Below the pieces are notes generated by a model. It searched no databases, was not told the DNA's origin, and saw only the letters and a list, made by a program, of their open reading frames with translations. The position numbers and the translations under genes are program-made. Below are positions 8,207-15,844 of a stretch of 18,306 nucleotides of DNA, piece after piece. The stretch is from Lachnospiraceae bacterium UBA3632 (GTDB lineage Bacteria > Bacillota > Clostridia > Lachnospirales > Lachnospiraceae). Positions within the stretch are counted from its first letter, which is position 1; the number at the start of each line of letters is the position of its first letter. The stretch spans positions 1-18,306 of the forward strand of contig DFKZ01000019.1 of assembly GCA_002373975.1 (NCBI GenBank), written 5' to 3'.

Positions 8207-9253
8207 TTAAATAACCTTTATCGATTTAAGCAACTGCTCTGTTACCGGATCGCCCTTTTTCAGATCTCTGTCGGATGTTTTTCCCATCATATCCTTAAGA
8301 TACCTTGGAGAAACCCCGTATGCCGGCCTTATATCTCTTACGTTTTCGGCGGTAAATACCTCTCCGGCTTTTATGTCTTGGGCAATAAAAAGACTCCTTC
8401 TGTACACCTTCTGTGATCTTTCATTATCCGACAGTTCGTATACAGGACCTTTTGCTATAAGCTGCGTTGCTCTGACATCTTTGACCATCTGAGCAAATTC
8501 CTGCATGGTCATGCTGAATTTGCTGTCCGCACTCTCCACTCCGTCAAGCATGACATGCTTTTCTATGACACAGGCTCCAAGCGCCACTCCTACTACAGCC
8601 CCCAGGCTTCCTGCGCTGTGATCCGATAATCCGATCGGAACATCGAATCTCTTTTTCATATCGGGAATATTGCCAAGATGCATGCTCTCCCATGGTGTAG
8701 GATACTCACTGCAGCACTTCAGCAGAACTATCTGCTCGTTTCCCACTCTTCTGCAGGCGTCTATAGCCTCCTGCATCTCATCGGGATCAGCCATGCCTGT
8801 CGACATTATCATGGGCTTTCCTTTTGAAGCCGCGTACTCTATAAGAGGAATGTCATTAAGCTCAAAACTTGCTATCTTATATGCTTCCACACCTATTCTT
8901 TCAAGGAAATCCACCGCATCATTATCAAACGGTGTGGAAAGAAAATCCATCCCGCATTTTTCACATTCTTCTTTTATTCCGGCCTGCCATTCATAAGGTG
9001 TTCCGGCTTCTTTATACAGATCGTAAAGGTTGTATCCGTCCCAAAGTCCGCCCTTAACCTTGAAATATTCATTATCACAATCTATCGTGATGCTGTCGGC
9101 AGTATAGGTCTGAATCTTCAGGCAGTCTGCCCCGGCCTTTGCCGCCTGTCTTACTATCTCAAGTGCGTTATCATAACTTCCTCCGTGATTGGCACTCATC
9201 TCCGCTATGATATACACTCCGCCGTTTTTTATTTTTTCGTATAAATGGAACAT
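8207..9253 (-). CDS. pseI: Pseudaminic acid synthase PseI
   Basis: This 348 aa NeuB-family synthase condenses phosphoenolpyruvate with 2,4-diacetamido-2,4,6-trideoxy-L-altrose to make pseudaminic acid. The catalytic TIM barrel shows IIAEMSANHGG (residues 15-25), LKIQTYTADS (45-54), KGGLWDGYNLYDLY (67-80) and TPYEW (85-89); this KGGLWD...TPYEW signature is that of PseI rather than sialic or legionaminic acid synthases. Metal-ligand histidines lie in GLSDHS (His212) and IEKHVMLD (His233). A C-terminal antifreeze-like SAF domain runs from about 286 to 345 (RRSLFIAQDIKAGEVF). The start ATG at 9253 has GGAG upstream. The gene is 10 nt after pseF and abuts pseG. Confidence 0.93.
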   Translation of the reverse strand: MFHLYEKIKNGGVYIIAEMSANHGGSYDNALEIVRQAAKAGADCLKIQTYTADSITIDCDNEYFKVKGGLWDGYNLYDLYKEAGTPYEWQAGIKEECEKCGMDFLSTPFDNDAVDFLERIGVEAYKIASFELNDIPLIEYAASKGKPMIMSTGMADPDEMQEAIDACRRVGNEQIVLLKCCSEYPTPWESMHLGNIPDMKKRFDVPIGLSDHSAGSLGAVVGVALGACVIEKHVMLDGVESADSKFSMTMQEFAQMVKDVRATQLIAKGPVYELSDNERSQKVYRRSLFIAQDIKAGEVFTAENVRDIRPAYGVSPRYLKDMMGKTSDRDLKKGDPVTEQLLKSIKVI

Positions 9254-9263
9254 TTTTATCTCC

Positions 9264-9956
9264 TCATGTACCCAAATACAATCTGCGGTATTTTTCCTCG
9301 GCTATTACCCAGTCTGTCTCCGTGTCTATATCCTGAACCTCTGTCTCGGGTATTATATACGGAACAGTCTTTTCAGCTATCAGAGTATGACTTCTGTAAA
9401 AGCTTTCTGAACTGCTTATATAAAACTGTCCACAGTCGTGATAGATCGGCTCAAGATCCTGACTTCGCGTGTTTGCATACTCCGGGTACTGATATCTGAT
9501 GAATCCGTTCTCGCATACAAAACCTCTCTGAGGCGGGAAATCAAACTTCACAACCGGCACAAGGCTGTCAGCCCCACTCTGTTTAAACGCCTTTACGGCT
9601 TCCCGGAGCTTTTCCGCTGTTATAAACGGAGCCGTCGGATATATACATGCAAAAAAATCAAATTCTTTACCGAGGTTTTTATACTCATCCAGCACTTCAG
9701 ATATTACATCCGCTGTGACCGCGTAATCGTTTGATGTTTTATCGCTCCTTAAAAAAGGGATCTCCGCACCGTATTTTTTTGATATTTCCGCTATTTCCGC
9801 ATCATCCGTCGAAACCATGACAGAGTCGAATGCACCTGATGCTATGGCCGCTTCGATGGAATATGCGATTATCGGTTTGCCAAGGAATTCCTTTATGTTT
9901 TTTCGCGGGATTCTTTTGCTGCCTCCGCGGGCAGTGATTATTGCCACAGAACTCAT
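9264..9956 (-). CDS. pseF: Pseudaminic acid cytidylyltransferase PseF
   Basis: This 230 aa CMP-sugar synthetase transfers CMP from CTP to pseudaminic acid. It shows the nucleotide-binding ARGGSKRIPRKN motif (residues 9-20), VSTDDAEIA (48-56), YPTAPF (106-111) typical of PseF, and the metal-binding VQDIDTETDW (207-216). Size and motifs match the PseF group rather than NeuA enzymes, and pseI directly follows. The start ATG at 9956 has AAAGGA 7 nt upstream and sits 3 nt after the stop of the glycosyltransferase gene. The product, CMP-pseudaminic acid, is presumably the donor for that neighbouring transferase. Confidence 0.92.
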   Translation of the reverse strand: MSSVAIITARGGSKRIPRKNIKEFLGKPIIAYSIEAAIASGAFDSVMVSTDDAEIAEISKKYGAEIPFLRSDKTSNDYAVTADVISEVLDEYKNLGKEFDFFACIYPTAPFITAEKLREAVKAFKQSGADSLVPVVKFDFPPQRGFVCENGFIRYQYPEYANTRSQDLEPIYHDCGQFYISSSESFYRSHTLIAEKTVPYIIPETEVQDIDTETDWVIAEEKYRRLYLGT

Positions 9957-9959
9957 CTT

Positions 9960-11024
9960 TCAGTCCTTTCGCCATCCGGCAAAGTGTTTTTCCGGAGCTT
10001 CGTATTTATCCATAAGTTTACTTCCGAGCATTATTCTCTCGTCTGCAAAATCAATAAGTCCAAGCTGCGTATATACTCCTACAACTTTTTTGAAATGAAT
10101 CTCTTTGAACAAACCAAGTATCTCCATGGGTATGGTTTTGTCGAAAATCCAGTATTCACTGAATAATGATCTATAATCAAGATCATCTCTCGGATGTGGC
10201 TTTAAAAATATAACCCCTTCATTTTTAAATTGATCTATTATATCTGTAAATATCTGCTTTCGGATATCCAAAGTACATAAGGGTTCCGTAAGGATCAGAA
10301 TGCCATCACTAACCCCTTTATTGATGAAATCATTAAGGCCGTCTATATCACTAACAAACAAAGACACCAGTGTTTTTCTGTCTGTATCTGAAAGTGAATC
10401 CATCAGTTTTTTTCTGGATACCTCTACATACTTGCCAAAATCATCATCCACCTTACTTCTATCGTTTACTTCCATATCGATACAGTATTTATTATATCCA
10501 TCACGTATAAATATTAAGTTCAGCCTTAGACTTAGGAATTTTTTTAAACCAAAATATCCTCGATTTTCGTACTTTGCATGGATAAATGTGCTTAGAGTGT
10601 CCATGCCATCTTCTATTGCATGATAATAGATTCTGTTCTGGCTTAAGTAGATTCCTATCGGATCAGCATCACAAAAAACATTGATCTCATCGTAAGATTT
10701 AAAATCAACAGGTATAAATCTTTCCTCCAACTTGGCAAATCTTCTTGTATATTTGATTCTCGATATCATATTGCAAACTACATTTCCCTTGTCCTTTTTA
10801 TACTTTGCCAGTTCTGGAAAAAAATCATCTCTTTTTTCATCAAATTCGATAACATTTTTGAATAATGCGCTTTCTACCAATCTTTTTTTTAAACTCCCAA
10901 AATCGCAAGACATTGTACTTAACAATACGGTAGCCTCACCTCTTTTTTGGGGATCCTTATTCATTTCTTTTACCGCCGATATCAATACATGGTAAAAAGT
11001 ATGGCATACATATATACTTTTCAA
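9960..11024 (-). CDS. GT52/polysialyltransferase-like glycosyltransferase, candidate pseudaminyltransferase
   Basis: This 354 aa protein resembles CAZy GT52 and related polysialyltransferase-like enzymes that use CMP-activated nonulosonic acids. Supporting marks are an N-terminal strand IYVCHTFYHVLI (residues 4-15), the HAIEDG motif (135-140), a LTEPL motif near 245 and the KPHPRDD motif (275-281); the last two are the usual catalytic and CMP-binding signatures of this superfold. It abuts pseF (3 nt), so transfer of pseudaminic acid from CMP is the natural guess. The start is TTG at 11024, supported by AGGAG 6 nt upstream and by the conserved first strand; no in-frame ATG lies nearby. The gene is AT-rich compared with pseF downstream (35% GC in a 60-base line counted). 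No signal peptide or membrane segment is visible. Confidence 0.72.
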   Translation of the reverse strand: MKSIYVCHTFYHVLISAVKEMNKDPQKRGEATVLLSTMSCDFGSLKKRLVESALFKNVIEFDEKRDDFFPELAKYKKDKGNVVCNMISRIKYTRRFAKLEERFIPVDFKSYDEINVFCDADPIGIYLSQNRIYYHAIEDGMDTLSTFIHAKYENRGYFGLKKFLSLRLNLIFIRDGYNKYCIDMEVNDRSKVDDDFGKYVEVSRKKLMDSLSDTDRKTLVSLFVSDIDGLNDFINKGVSDGILILTEPLCTLDIRKQIFTDIIDQFKNEGVIFLKPHPRDDLDYRSLFSEYWIFDKTIPMEILGLFKEIHFKKVVGVYTQLGLIDFADERIMLGSKLMDKYEAPEKHFAGWRKD

Positions 11025-11070
11025 TACAGTCTCCTAAAGATGTGATCCTTTTCTACGCAGTATGTTTTTA

Positions 11071-12114
11071 CTAATTCTGTTCGTGTCCAAAATAACCATT
11101 GAAATCACAAACCGTAAATCCTTCCATGTCTTCATCTAACGTTGCTGCAATTCGGTCTAAAACCTCTGTATTCATGTGAACCTGATCTACTTTAGTATAC
11201 TCTTCGATCAGTTCCAATGGATCTACACCGTATTTTCCAGCAATCTGATGAATGTCACGAAGATAGCTTGTATGAAATCCGGTATAACCACACATTGTGT
11301 CTATAACATTTATTCTTTTACACAGCGGATAAACATATTTCTTACTCAATCTTAAAAGCTTCTTAATATCAATATTTATACCATATCCCATCTTGTTGGC
11401 ACATATCGCGAACTGCTCGGTTGATGTATTACCTGAGCTTCTACCCATCCCCTGCAAGGAACAATCAATAAATGAAAAACCTAATTCTGCAGCCTTTAGG
11501 CTGTTGCACATAGCGAGTCCCGAATTGTCATGGCCGTGAAAACCTAGGGCGATGCTGGTTTTGGCTCTAACTGCTTCATAGAATCTTTCTAATTGGTCCG
11601 GAGTCATACATCCCGCAGAATCAACTATATAGGCAAGATCTGCACCATAAGACTCGGATTTTACCACTTGCTCAGCAAATTCTGCAGGATCAACAGCATA
11701 CGATTTCATATAATTCGTAGCCACAAGAAGTCCGCGCTTTTTTGCTCTTTCTATATAGGGCTTTGAACTATCAACTTCTGTTACATTTGTTCCGATTCGT
11801 AAGAACCCAACTCCATAGTCGCTTGCAATATCAACATCTTCAAGTCTTGCTACTCCCGGTATGCAAAACATTCCATACTTAGCTTTTTTTAATGTTTTCC
11901 TAGCAGTGTCCAGGTATTCTGCATCAGTATGCAGAGCCAACCCATTTCTTGGGGAGCTGGCATTTATCCCCATACCATGACCTATTTCGATATACTCTAT
12001 TCCTAGTTTTTCTAAGCCTTCCGTTATCAGTTTTTGCTGAATACACGAAAACTGAAAATCTATTGCATAGCTTCCATCTCGTAGAGTAACGTCTAAAATT
12101 TTAGGTGAAATCAT
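11071..12114 (-). CDS. DmpG/HMGL-like aldolase (4-hydroxy-2-oxovalerate aldolase family)
   Basis: This TIM-barrel enzyme of the DmpG/HMG-CoA-lyase family retains the active-site strand ILDVTLRDGS (residues 6-15, Arg12), the metal-ligand motif GFHGHDN (His193, His195), IGHGMG and the SLQGMGRSSGN segment. In DmpG and BphI a histidine in the DGSHA motif is the catalytic base; here the motif reads DGSYA, with Tyr16 in its place. The C-terminal region (FHTSYLRDIHQIAGKYGVDPLELIEEY) matches the DmpG communication domain. DmpG-type enzymes cleave or form 4-hydroxy-2-oxo acids from pyruvate and an aldehyde, normally with a partner dehydrogenase, absent here. I chose ATG 12114 because GGAG lies 9 nt upstream; a TTG at 12129 would add five residues and overlap the previous gene. 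A 46-nt gap precedes the next gene. Confidence 0.8.
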   Translation of the reverse strand: MISPKILDVTLRDGSYAIDFQFSCIQQKLITEGLEKLGIEYIEIGHGMGINASSPRNGLALHTDAEYLDTARKTLKKAKYGMFCIPGVARLEDVDIASDYGVGFLRIGTNVTEVDSSKPYIERAKKRGLLVATNYMKSYAVDPAEFAEQVVKSESYGADLAYIVDSAGCMTPDQLERFYEAVRAKTSIALGFHGHDNSGLAMCNSLKAAELGFSFIDCSLQGMGRSSGNTSTEQFAICANKMGYGINIDIKKLLRLSKKYVYPLCKRINVIDTMCGYTGFHTSYLRDIHQIAGKYGVDPLELIEEYTKVDQVHMNTEVLDRIAATLDEDMEGFTVCDFNGYFGHEQN

Positions 12115-12118
12115 TTTC

Positions 12119-12892
12119 TCATTCTCCAACAGTCAAAAAACGTGGGTTTTGTTCTAAACTATCACAGATCAGATTGTAGTATTCCTTAATATCCATGGCG
12201 AGAATCGTTCCCTTACCTAAATTGGTTATTCTACAGATGTTCTGCTCTCTACATTTTTTGTCAAGCCTCTCAAATGTGGGATAATCTCTCTCTCCTTCAA
12301 ATACAAAGTGAACTGCATAGTCTCTTATTCTTCTGCCATCCGGCATTTCTATCACACCATTAAACGATTTATTGAATCTATATGAAACACCTTGGTCCTT
12401 CTCTACATAATGGACAAATGTAGATCCACAATCAAAATTCATACATATTATTTTTCCGCCACTACTTAGAAGTCTGCTCCAAAATGACCCTTTTCCAAAG
12501 GATTCATGCGTTGGATTTTCCGTATATTTCTCAGCCAGCGCTCCCCATGCTACAATCGAAAAATTAGGATCCAATGATCTTATCGTGTCCTGTTGTTTTA
12601 TCGCGTATTCTGATAGCATTCCACAAGTTGTTTTAGTTATCAGAGGATTATACACCTCATTATGGCAGAATGAATACGAGAAGGTCGGAAAAACTATAGT
12701 TCCATTTTTAGTAACTGTTTGTTTTATCGTAGACAGGAAATTATCACATAGTTCATCCGCGCTCTTTACATCCTTCATACGACCAAAAAAACCTATATTA
12801 GAATGGATAAATACGTTATCGCCCTCTGAAATACCAATCTCTTTTAGCGAGTTTTCCAGATCCTGACATGAATAATCATAACCCATATTCAT
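12119..12892 (-). CDS. AAC(3)-family acyltransferase
   Basis: This 257 aa protein has the fold signature of aminoglycoside N3-acetyltransferases/YokD: VFIHSNIGFFG (residues 27-37), GTIVFPTFSYSF (64-75), IRSLDPNFSIVAWG (104-117) and GSTFVHYVE (156-164) with the conserved His161. In resistance enzymes the middle motif is usually RSxHPxxS; here the histidine is replaced by Asp. Members in glycan clusters, such as Cj1296/Cj1297 in the Campylobacter flagellin locus, act on sugars rather than drugs. The start overlaps the stop of the acyl carrier protein gene by 4 nt (ATGA), so I infer that it takes its acyl group from that carrier protein and transfers it to an amino or hydroxyl group of pseudaminic acid or a precursor. 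Antibiotic resistance is unlikely. Confidence 0.82.
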   Translation of the reverse strand: MNMGYDYSCQDLENSLKEIGISEGDNVFIHSNIGFFGRMKDVKSADELCDNFLSTIKQTVTKNGTIVFPTFSYSFCHNEVYNPLITKTTCGMLSEYAIKQQDTIRSLDPNFSIVAWGALAEKYTENPTHESFGKGSFWSRLLSSGGKIICMNFDCGSTFVHYVEKDQGVSYRFNKSFNGVIEMPDGRRIRDYAVHFVFEGERDYPTFERLDKKCREQNICRITNLGKGTILAMDIKEYYNLICDSLEQNPRFLTVGE

Positions 12893-13134
12893 TTTACCGC
12901 CTCTATAATTCTGGCCAGCCCGGAAATAGTTGAAAAAGTCCGATCTTCAAACTGGTCGTTGCTGAATTGCACTCCAAATGTGTCTTCTATATCACCGATT
13001 AGATTGATAAACTCAAATGAATCTATGTATCCCTTCTCAAAATAATTACTGTCAATATTGGATTCCAACTCGTTGCGATCGGCTTCTGTATTAGATTCAA
13101 ACCAATCCATTATCCATTCTAATGTTTTCTCCAT
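12889..13134 (-). CDS. Acyl carrier protein (free-standing)
   Basis: This 81 aa protein is a four-helix acyl carrier protein of the phosphopantetheine-attachment family. The attachment serine is Ser39 in GYIDSFEFINLI, preceding the recognition helix; the acidic profile and the EDTFGVQF segment are typical. It is not the fatty-acid housekeeping AcpP, whose motif is DSLD; D-S-F is more usual in specialised carriers for amino- or hydroxy-acids. The start could be ATG 13134 (TGATG overlap with the cyclase gene) or GTG 13137 (one extra residue); AAGGAG sits 8 or 5 nt before them. Coupling on both sides, with the cyclase and the AAC(3)-like gene, supports a dedicated acyl-transfer role. Confidence 0.9.
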   Translation of the reverse strand: MEKTLEWIMDWFESNTEADRNELESNIDSNYFEKGYIDSFEFINLIGDIEDTFGVQFSNDQFEDRTFSTISGLARIIEAVK

Positions 13135-13793
13135 CACTCATACTCCTTTACTATTACTCTTGAGGGTGAACCATCAGCTCCCAGTATCTTTAGTGGGAGT
13201 GCTATTATTTCATGCTTCTTGTTAAAATCTATCGATTCGGTATTTGTAAGGTATTCAACTATAACGATATCTTTAGACAATAGTTTTTTATGATTTGGAG
13301 AATCGTCCAATTGCTGTATAGCACTTCCGTCGTCCGGTGAAGGAGTATCCATAGCCATAAATTCCATACCTCCCCTTATTAAACAATCTATCGCATCCGA
13401 TGAAAAGAATGGAAAACCATTGTAGTATTCATTAGTTTTCCAGTTCTTGTACCACCCAAATACAAATAGCATTCTTTTAGTTATTCGTATCCCTTCCAGA
13501 TCTTTCGCAAGCACAACCTCTCCATGCCCTTTTCTCGTAAGGTCAACGCAGGTTATTTCTCCTACGCATTTATTCAAATCTATCTCATCGATTCCAAATT
13601 TGTCGTTTATAAAATGACACGGAGCGTCCATGTGCGTGGCCGAATGACTACCCAAAACAAATCTCGAAGTGTTTCTTCCGACCTTATCAATCTTTCCCAG
13701 TGGCTCTATAACTATTTTTTCGTGCCACGGAGTACCACATGTCATGCATTCATTATCAATTGTCAGTGAAAGATCTATTAATTTCAATTTCAT
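13134..13793 (-). CDS. Cyclase family / kynurenine-formamidase-like metal hydrolase
   Basis: This 219 aa protein of the putative cyclase family (PF04199) is related to KynB and isatin hydrolase. It begins with the family strand LIDLSLTID (residues 5-13) and carries the metal-binding motif HSATHMDAPCHF (50-61), which matches HxGTHxDxPxHF apart from Gly to Ala. Further family marks are the segment around LFVFGWY and the MDTPSPD block (about 149-155). Members hydrolyse amides, lactam rings or lactone-like bonds with Mn or Zn; substrate unknown. The start ATG has AGAGGTGG just upstream and lies 12 nt after the VOC gene; the stop overlaps the acyl carrier protein start. A role in shaping or hydrolysing the acyl precursor before it is loaded is inference. 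Confidence 0.82.
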   Translation of the reverse strand: MKLKLIDLSLTIDNECMTCGTPWHEKIVIEPLGKIDKVGRNTSRFVLGSHSATHMDAPCHFINDKFGIDEIDLNKCVGEITCVDLTRKGHGEVVLAKDLEGIRITKRMLFVFGWYKNWKTNEYYNGFPFFSSDAIDCLIRGGMEFMAMDTPSPDDGSAIQQLDDSPNHKKLLSKDIVIVEYLTNTESIDFNKKHEIIALPLKILGADGSPSRVIVKEYE

Positions 13794-13805
13794 CCACCTC
13801 TTTTA

Positions 13806-14432
13806 CTATTTCTTTTTACAGATCTGTATAAATTCACATGTATCGCCTTGTGCATTGTTAGCAAAGAATACTTCCATAATTCTATTATTTAGTTGAACCG
13901 TCCCTATGTCCGTGACACACAAACCTCTTTCCTCTAGCCTTCTTTTTTCTTTTTTTACGTCGTTAGTCACAAAAGCCAAACAACAGTACCCTTCTGTGTC
14001 TAGCTTGTTTTCTGTAGGTCTATAATTTTTTACTATTTGTAATTCCAAATGACGCAATCCTACCGCAAAGCTCATTTTAAGCATACGGTCACAGTTTTCT
14101 GTAAAGCCGATGCTCTTGTAAAATGAAATGCTTTCATTTTCATCCCAAGTATTTACAGTTATCCTGTGGGGAATATCACATGAAAACCGATATTTCGGTT
14201 CTCCCTTATGAGTAATATCATATGCTGTGATTTCAATAGGAAGATTATCTTGTTTTTCCATTAACACTATTGTATGGTTGTTTTGAAATGAGGCCATTAG
14301 TGCTTCCTTGATCCGGGGATTCTCTATCCCTTCTTCGTAGAAAACAGTTTCATAGCCATCAATTAGTTTCAAAAAATCATTTATCGCTTTCTTGTCACAT
14401 GAAAACGCTATATGATCAAATTTTAAAATCAT
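13806..14432 (-). CDS. VOC superfamily (glyoxalase/dioxygenase fold) protein
   Basis: This 208 aa protein has two beta-alpha-beta modules typical of the vicinal oxygen chelate fold. The first begins KFDHIAFSCD (residues 4-13) with His7; the second contains CCLAFVTNDVKKEKRRLEERG and ends with a CEFIQI strand that carries the usual glutamate ligand. A middle RHLELQI strand may provide another ligand. The set of candidate metal residues looks incomplete for a classical glyoxalase, so it could be an isomerase, epimerase or lyase, or a non-catalytic binder. The start overlaps the end of the ligase gene by 17 nt, indicating one operon. The substrate cannot be assigned from the sequence. Confidence 0.72.
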   Translation of the reverse strand: MILKFDHIAFSCDKKAINDFLKLIDGYETVFYEEGIENPRIKEALMASFQNNHTIVLMEKQDNLPIEITAYDITHKGEPKYRFSCDIPHRITVNTWDENESISFYKSIGFTENCDRMLKMSFAVGLRHLELQIVKNYRPTENKLDTEGYCCLAFVTNDVKKEKRRLEERGLCVTDIGTVQLNNRIMEVFFANNAQGDTCEFIQICKKK

Positions 14433-15831
14433 TGATGTATTCTTCCTTTAACCTTTTTTTGTCAATTTTTCCATTTATGTTTTTAGGTATTTCTTCAACT
14501 TTCAAAAACAAATCTATCTTGCTATTCTTTCCTATTTCTTTTTCAACCTGCTTATTAATCGTGTTTTCAATACTGGGATCCTTTTCTGATGATATATACC
14601 AACAAACTATTCTTTCTTCATTATTAATCTCTACTCCGCAGACTGCGCACTCCCGGATGTAATCATTTCGTATTATCACATCCTCTATCTGCTTTGGACT
14701 AATATTCATTCCACCTTTTATAATCAGATCTTTTTTCCTTCCGGTAATGTATAGATTCCCGTTATCCTCCACGCCCAAATCACCTGATAAATAATACTGC
14801 TTATCAAAGTATGCATTTGTTTCTTCATTAGAATATCCTAAAAACATCCACGGAACATTTATTCTTATCTCACTATCCTCCCCAAATTGAACATCAGCCT
14901 CCGGTAGGATACGTCCCACAGATGACAGAGCTTTTGAATTATTATTTGTTTCTGTTGAAATAAATAATGTTTCAGATAATCCATAGCTTTGCAGAAGCCT
15001 TACTCCATACCTGGATTCGAAAGCAGTCCTGGTATTCTCATATAGTGGAGCGGTTCCGATAAAAAACAACGTTTCACGTTTTGATAGGTACTCCCGGGCT
15101 TTTCCTTTCTTGTCTATCATCAAGAGGATGTTTAGCATAGTTGGTGACAGCCAAAACGCATTAACTCCGCTTCGTTCCACATCTTTCCAAAAGCTGAGAG
15201 CTGACATCACATCAAATCTTGGCATTATAGCTATTTTGCATTTGTATAAAAACGGCAAGATAATAGTGTTTAAAATACCCGCCATATACGTCATTGGCAT
15301 TACATGACACATGGTAAAACCTTCACCTAAACCTACCGCGCTGCCAAATGAATCTGCGGCCGCAAATAGATTCTGCAGGGAATGCTTCACACCTTTGGGG
15401 TGTCCTGTGCTACCTGATGTATATGTTATTAAGTATACTCTTTTAAAATCTATTTCATTTACTCGTTCTTTTAATTCGCTTTGAGTAACTTGTCTTTCTT
15501 TATCGTCGAATAATAAGCTGTTGTCTCGGATAATCTCTGCTGATGGGTTCTCGCTTAATATATGATTAATCTCATTTTCTGCTTTCAGCGGATCGATTGG
15601 TATTAGGGTTCGGTTAGACAACATCGCTGAAAAATACAAAACAAACAGATTAAACCCATTATTCATTACAGCGACGATATCCTTATAGGAGCCTTCTCTT
15701 ATCTTATTTGATATAACGTATGCTTTGCTCCAGAATTCCATATATGTGTATTTATTATCCGATGTATAAATAAATACGTTATTGTCTAATGTAGACATCA
15801 TTGTTTTTTTATACTCTTCAATTGTCCTCAT
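14416..15831 (-). CDS. AMP-forming acyl/amino-acid ligase (adenylation enzyme)
   Basis: This 471 aa member of the ANL superfamily adenylates a carboxylic acid and passes it to a thiol, here most likely the nearby acyl carrier protein. Core motifs are all present: YTSGSTGHPKG (residues 137-147), SYGLSET (282-288), LSGDLG (348-353), TGRKKDLIIKGG (363-374) and the C-terminal catalytic lysine in NGKIDKKR (Lys455). It is a stand-alone adenylation protein without a fused carrier domain and is a little shorter than usual acyl-CoA synthetases (about 500-550 aa). The substrate pocket cannot be read confidently. Start ATG 15831 has AGGA 8 nt upstream; the gene begins 13 nt after the DUF4910 gene. The arrangement recalls Cj1307 (activating enzyme) and Cj1308 (ACP) in Campylobacter. 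Confidence 0.9.
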   Translation of the reverse strand: MRTIEEYKKTMMSTLDNNVFIYTSDNKYTYMEFWSKAYVISNKIREGSYKDIVAVMNNGFNLFVLYFSAMLSNRTLIPIDPLKAENEINHILSENPSAEIIRDNSLLFDDKERQVTQSELKERVNEIDFKRVYLITYTSGSTGHPKGVKHSLQNLFAAADSFGSAVGLGEGFTMCHVMPMTYMAGILNTIILPFLYKCKIAIMPRFDVMSALSFWKDVERSGVNAFWLSPTMLNILLMIDKKGKAREYLSKRETLFFIGTAPLYENTRTAFESRYGVRLLQSYGLSETLFISTETNNNSKALSSVGRILPEADVQFGEDSEIRINVPWMFLGYSNEETNAYFDKQYYLSGDLGVEDNGNLYITGRKKDLIIKGGMNISPKQIEDVIIRNDYIRECAVCGVEINNEERIVCWYISSEKDPSIENTINKQVEKEIGKNSKIDLFLKVEEIPKNINGKIDKKRLKEEYINDFKI

Positions 15832-15844
15832 TTTAACATTCCTA

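Noticed and set aside
7154..9956. Sialic acid (neuABC) or legionaminic acid locus
   Set aside because: The synthase has the KGGLWD/TPYEW signature of PseI, the hydrolase is PseG-like rather than NeuC, and the cytidylyltransferase carries YPTAPF typical of PseF.
12119..12892. Aminoglycoside resistance gene
   Set aside because: It is embedded and translationally coupled in a glycan operon next to an acyl carrier protein, with a changed active-site motif; no resistance or mobile element context.
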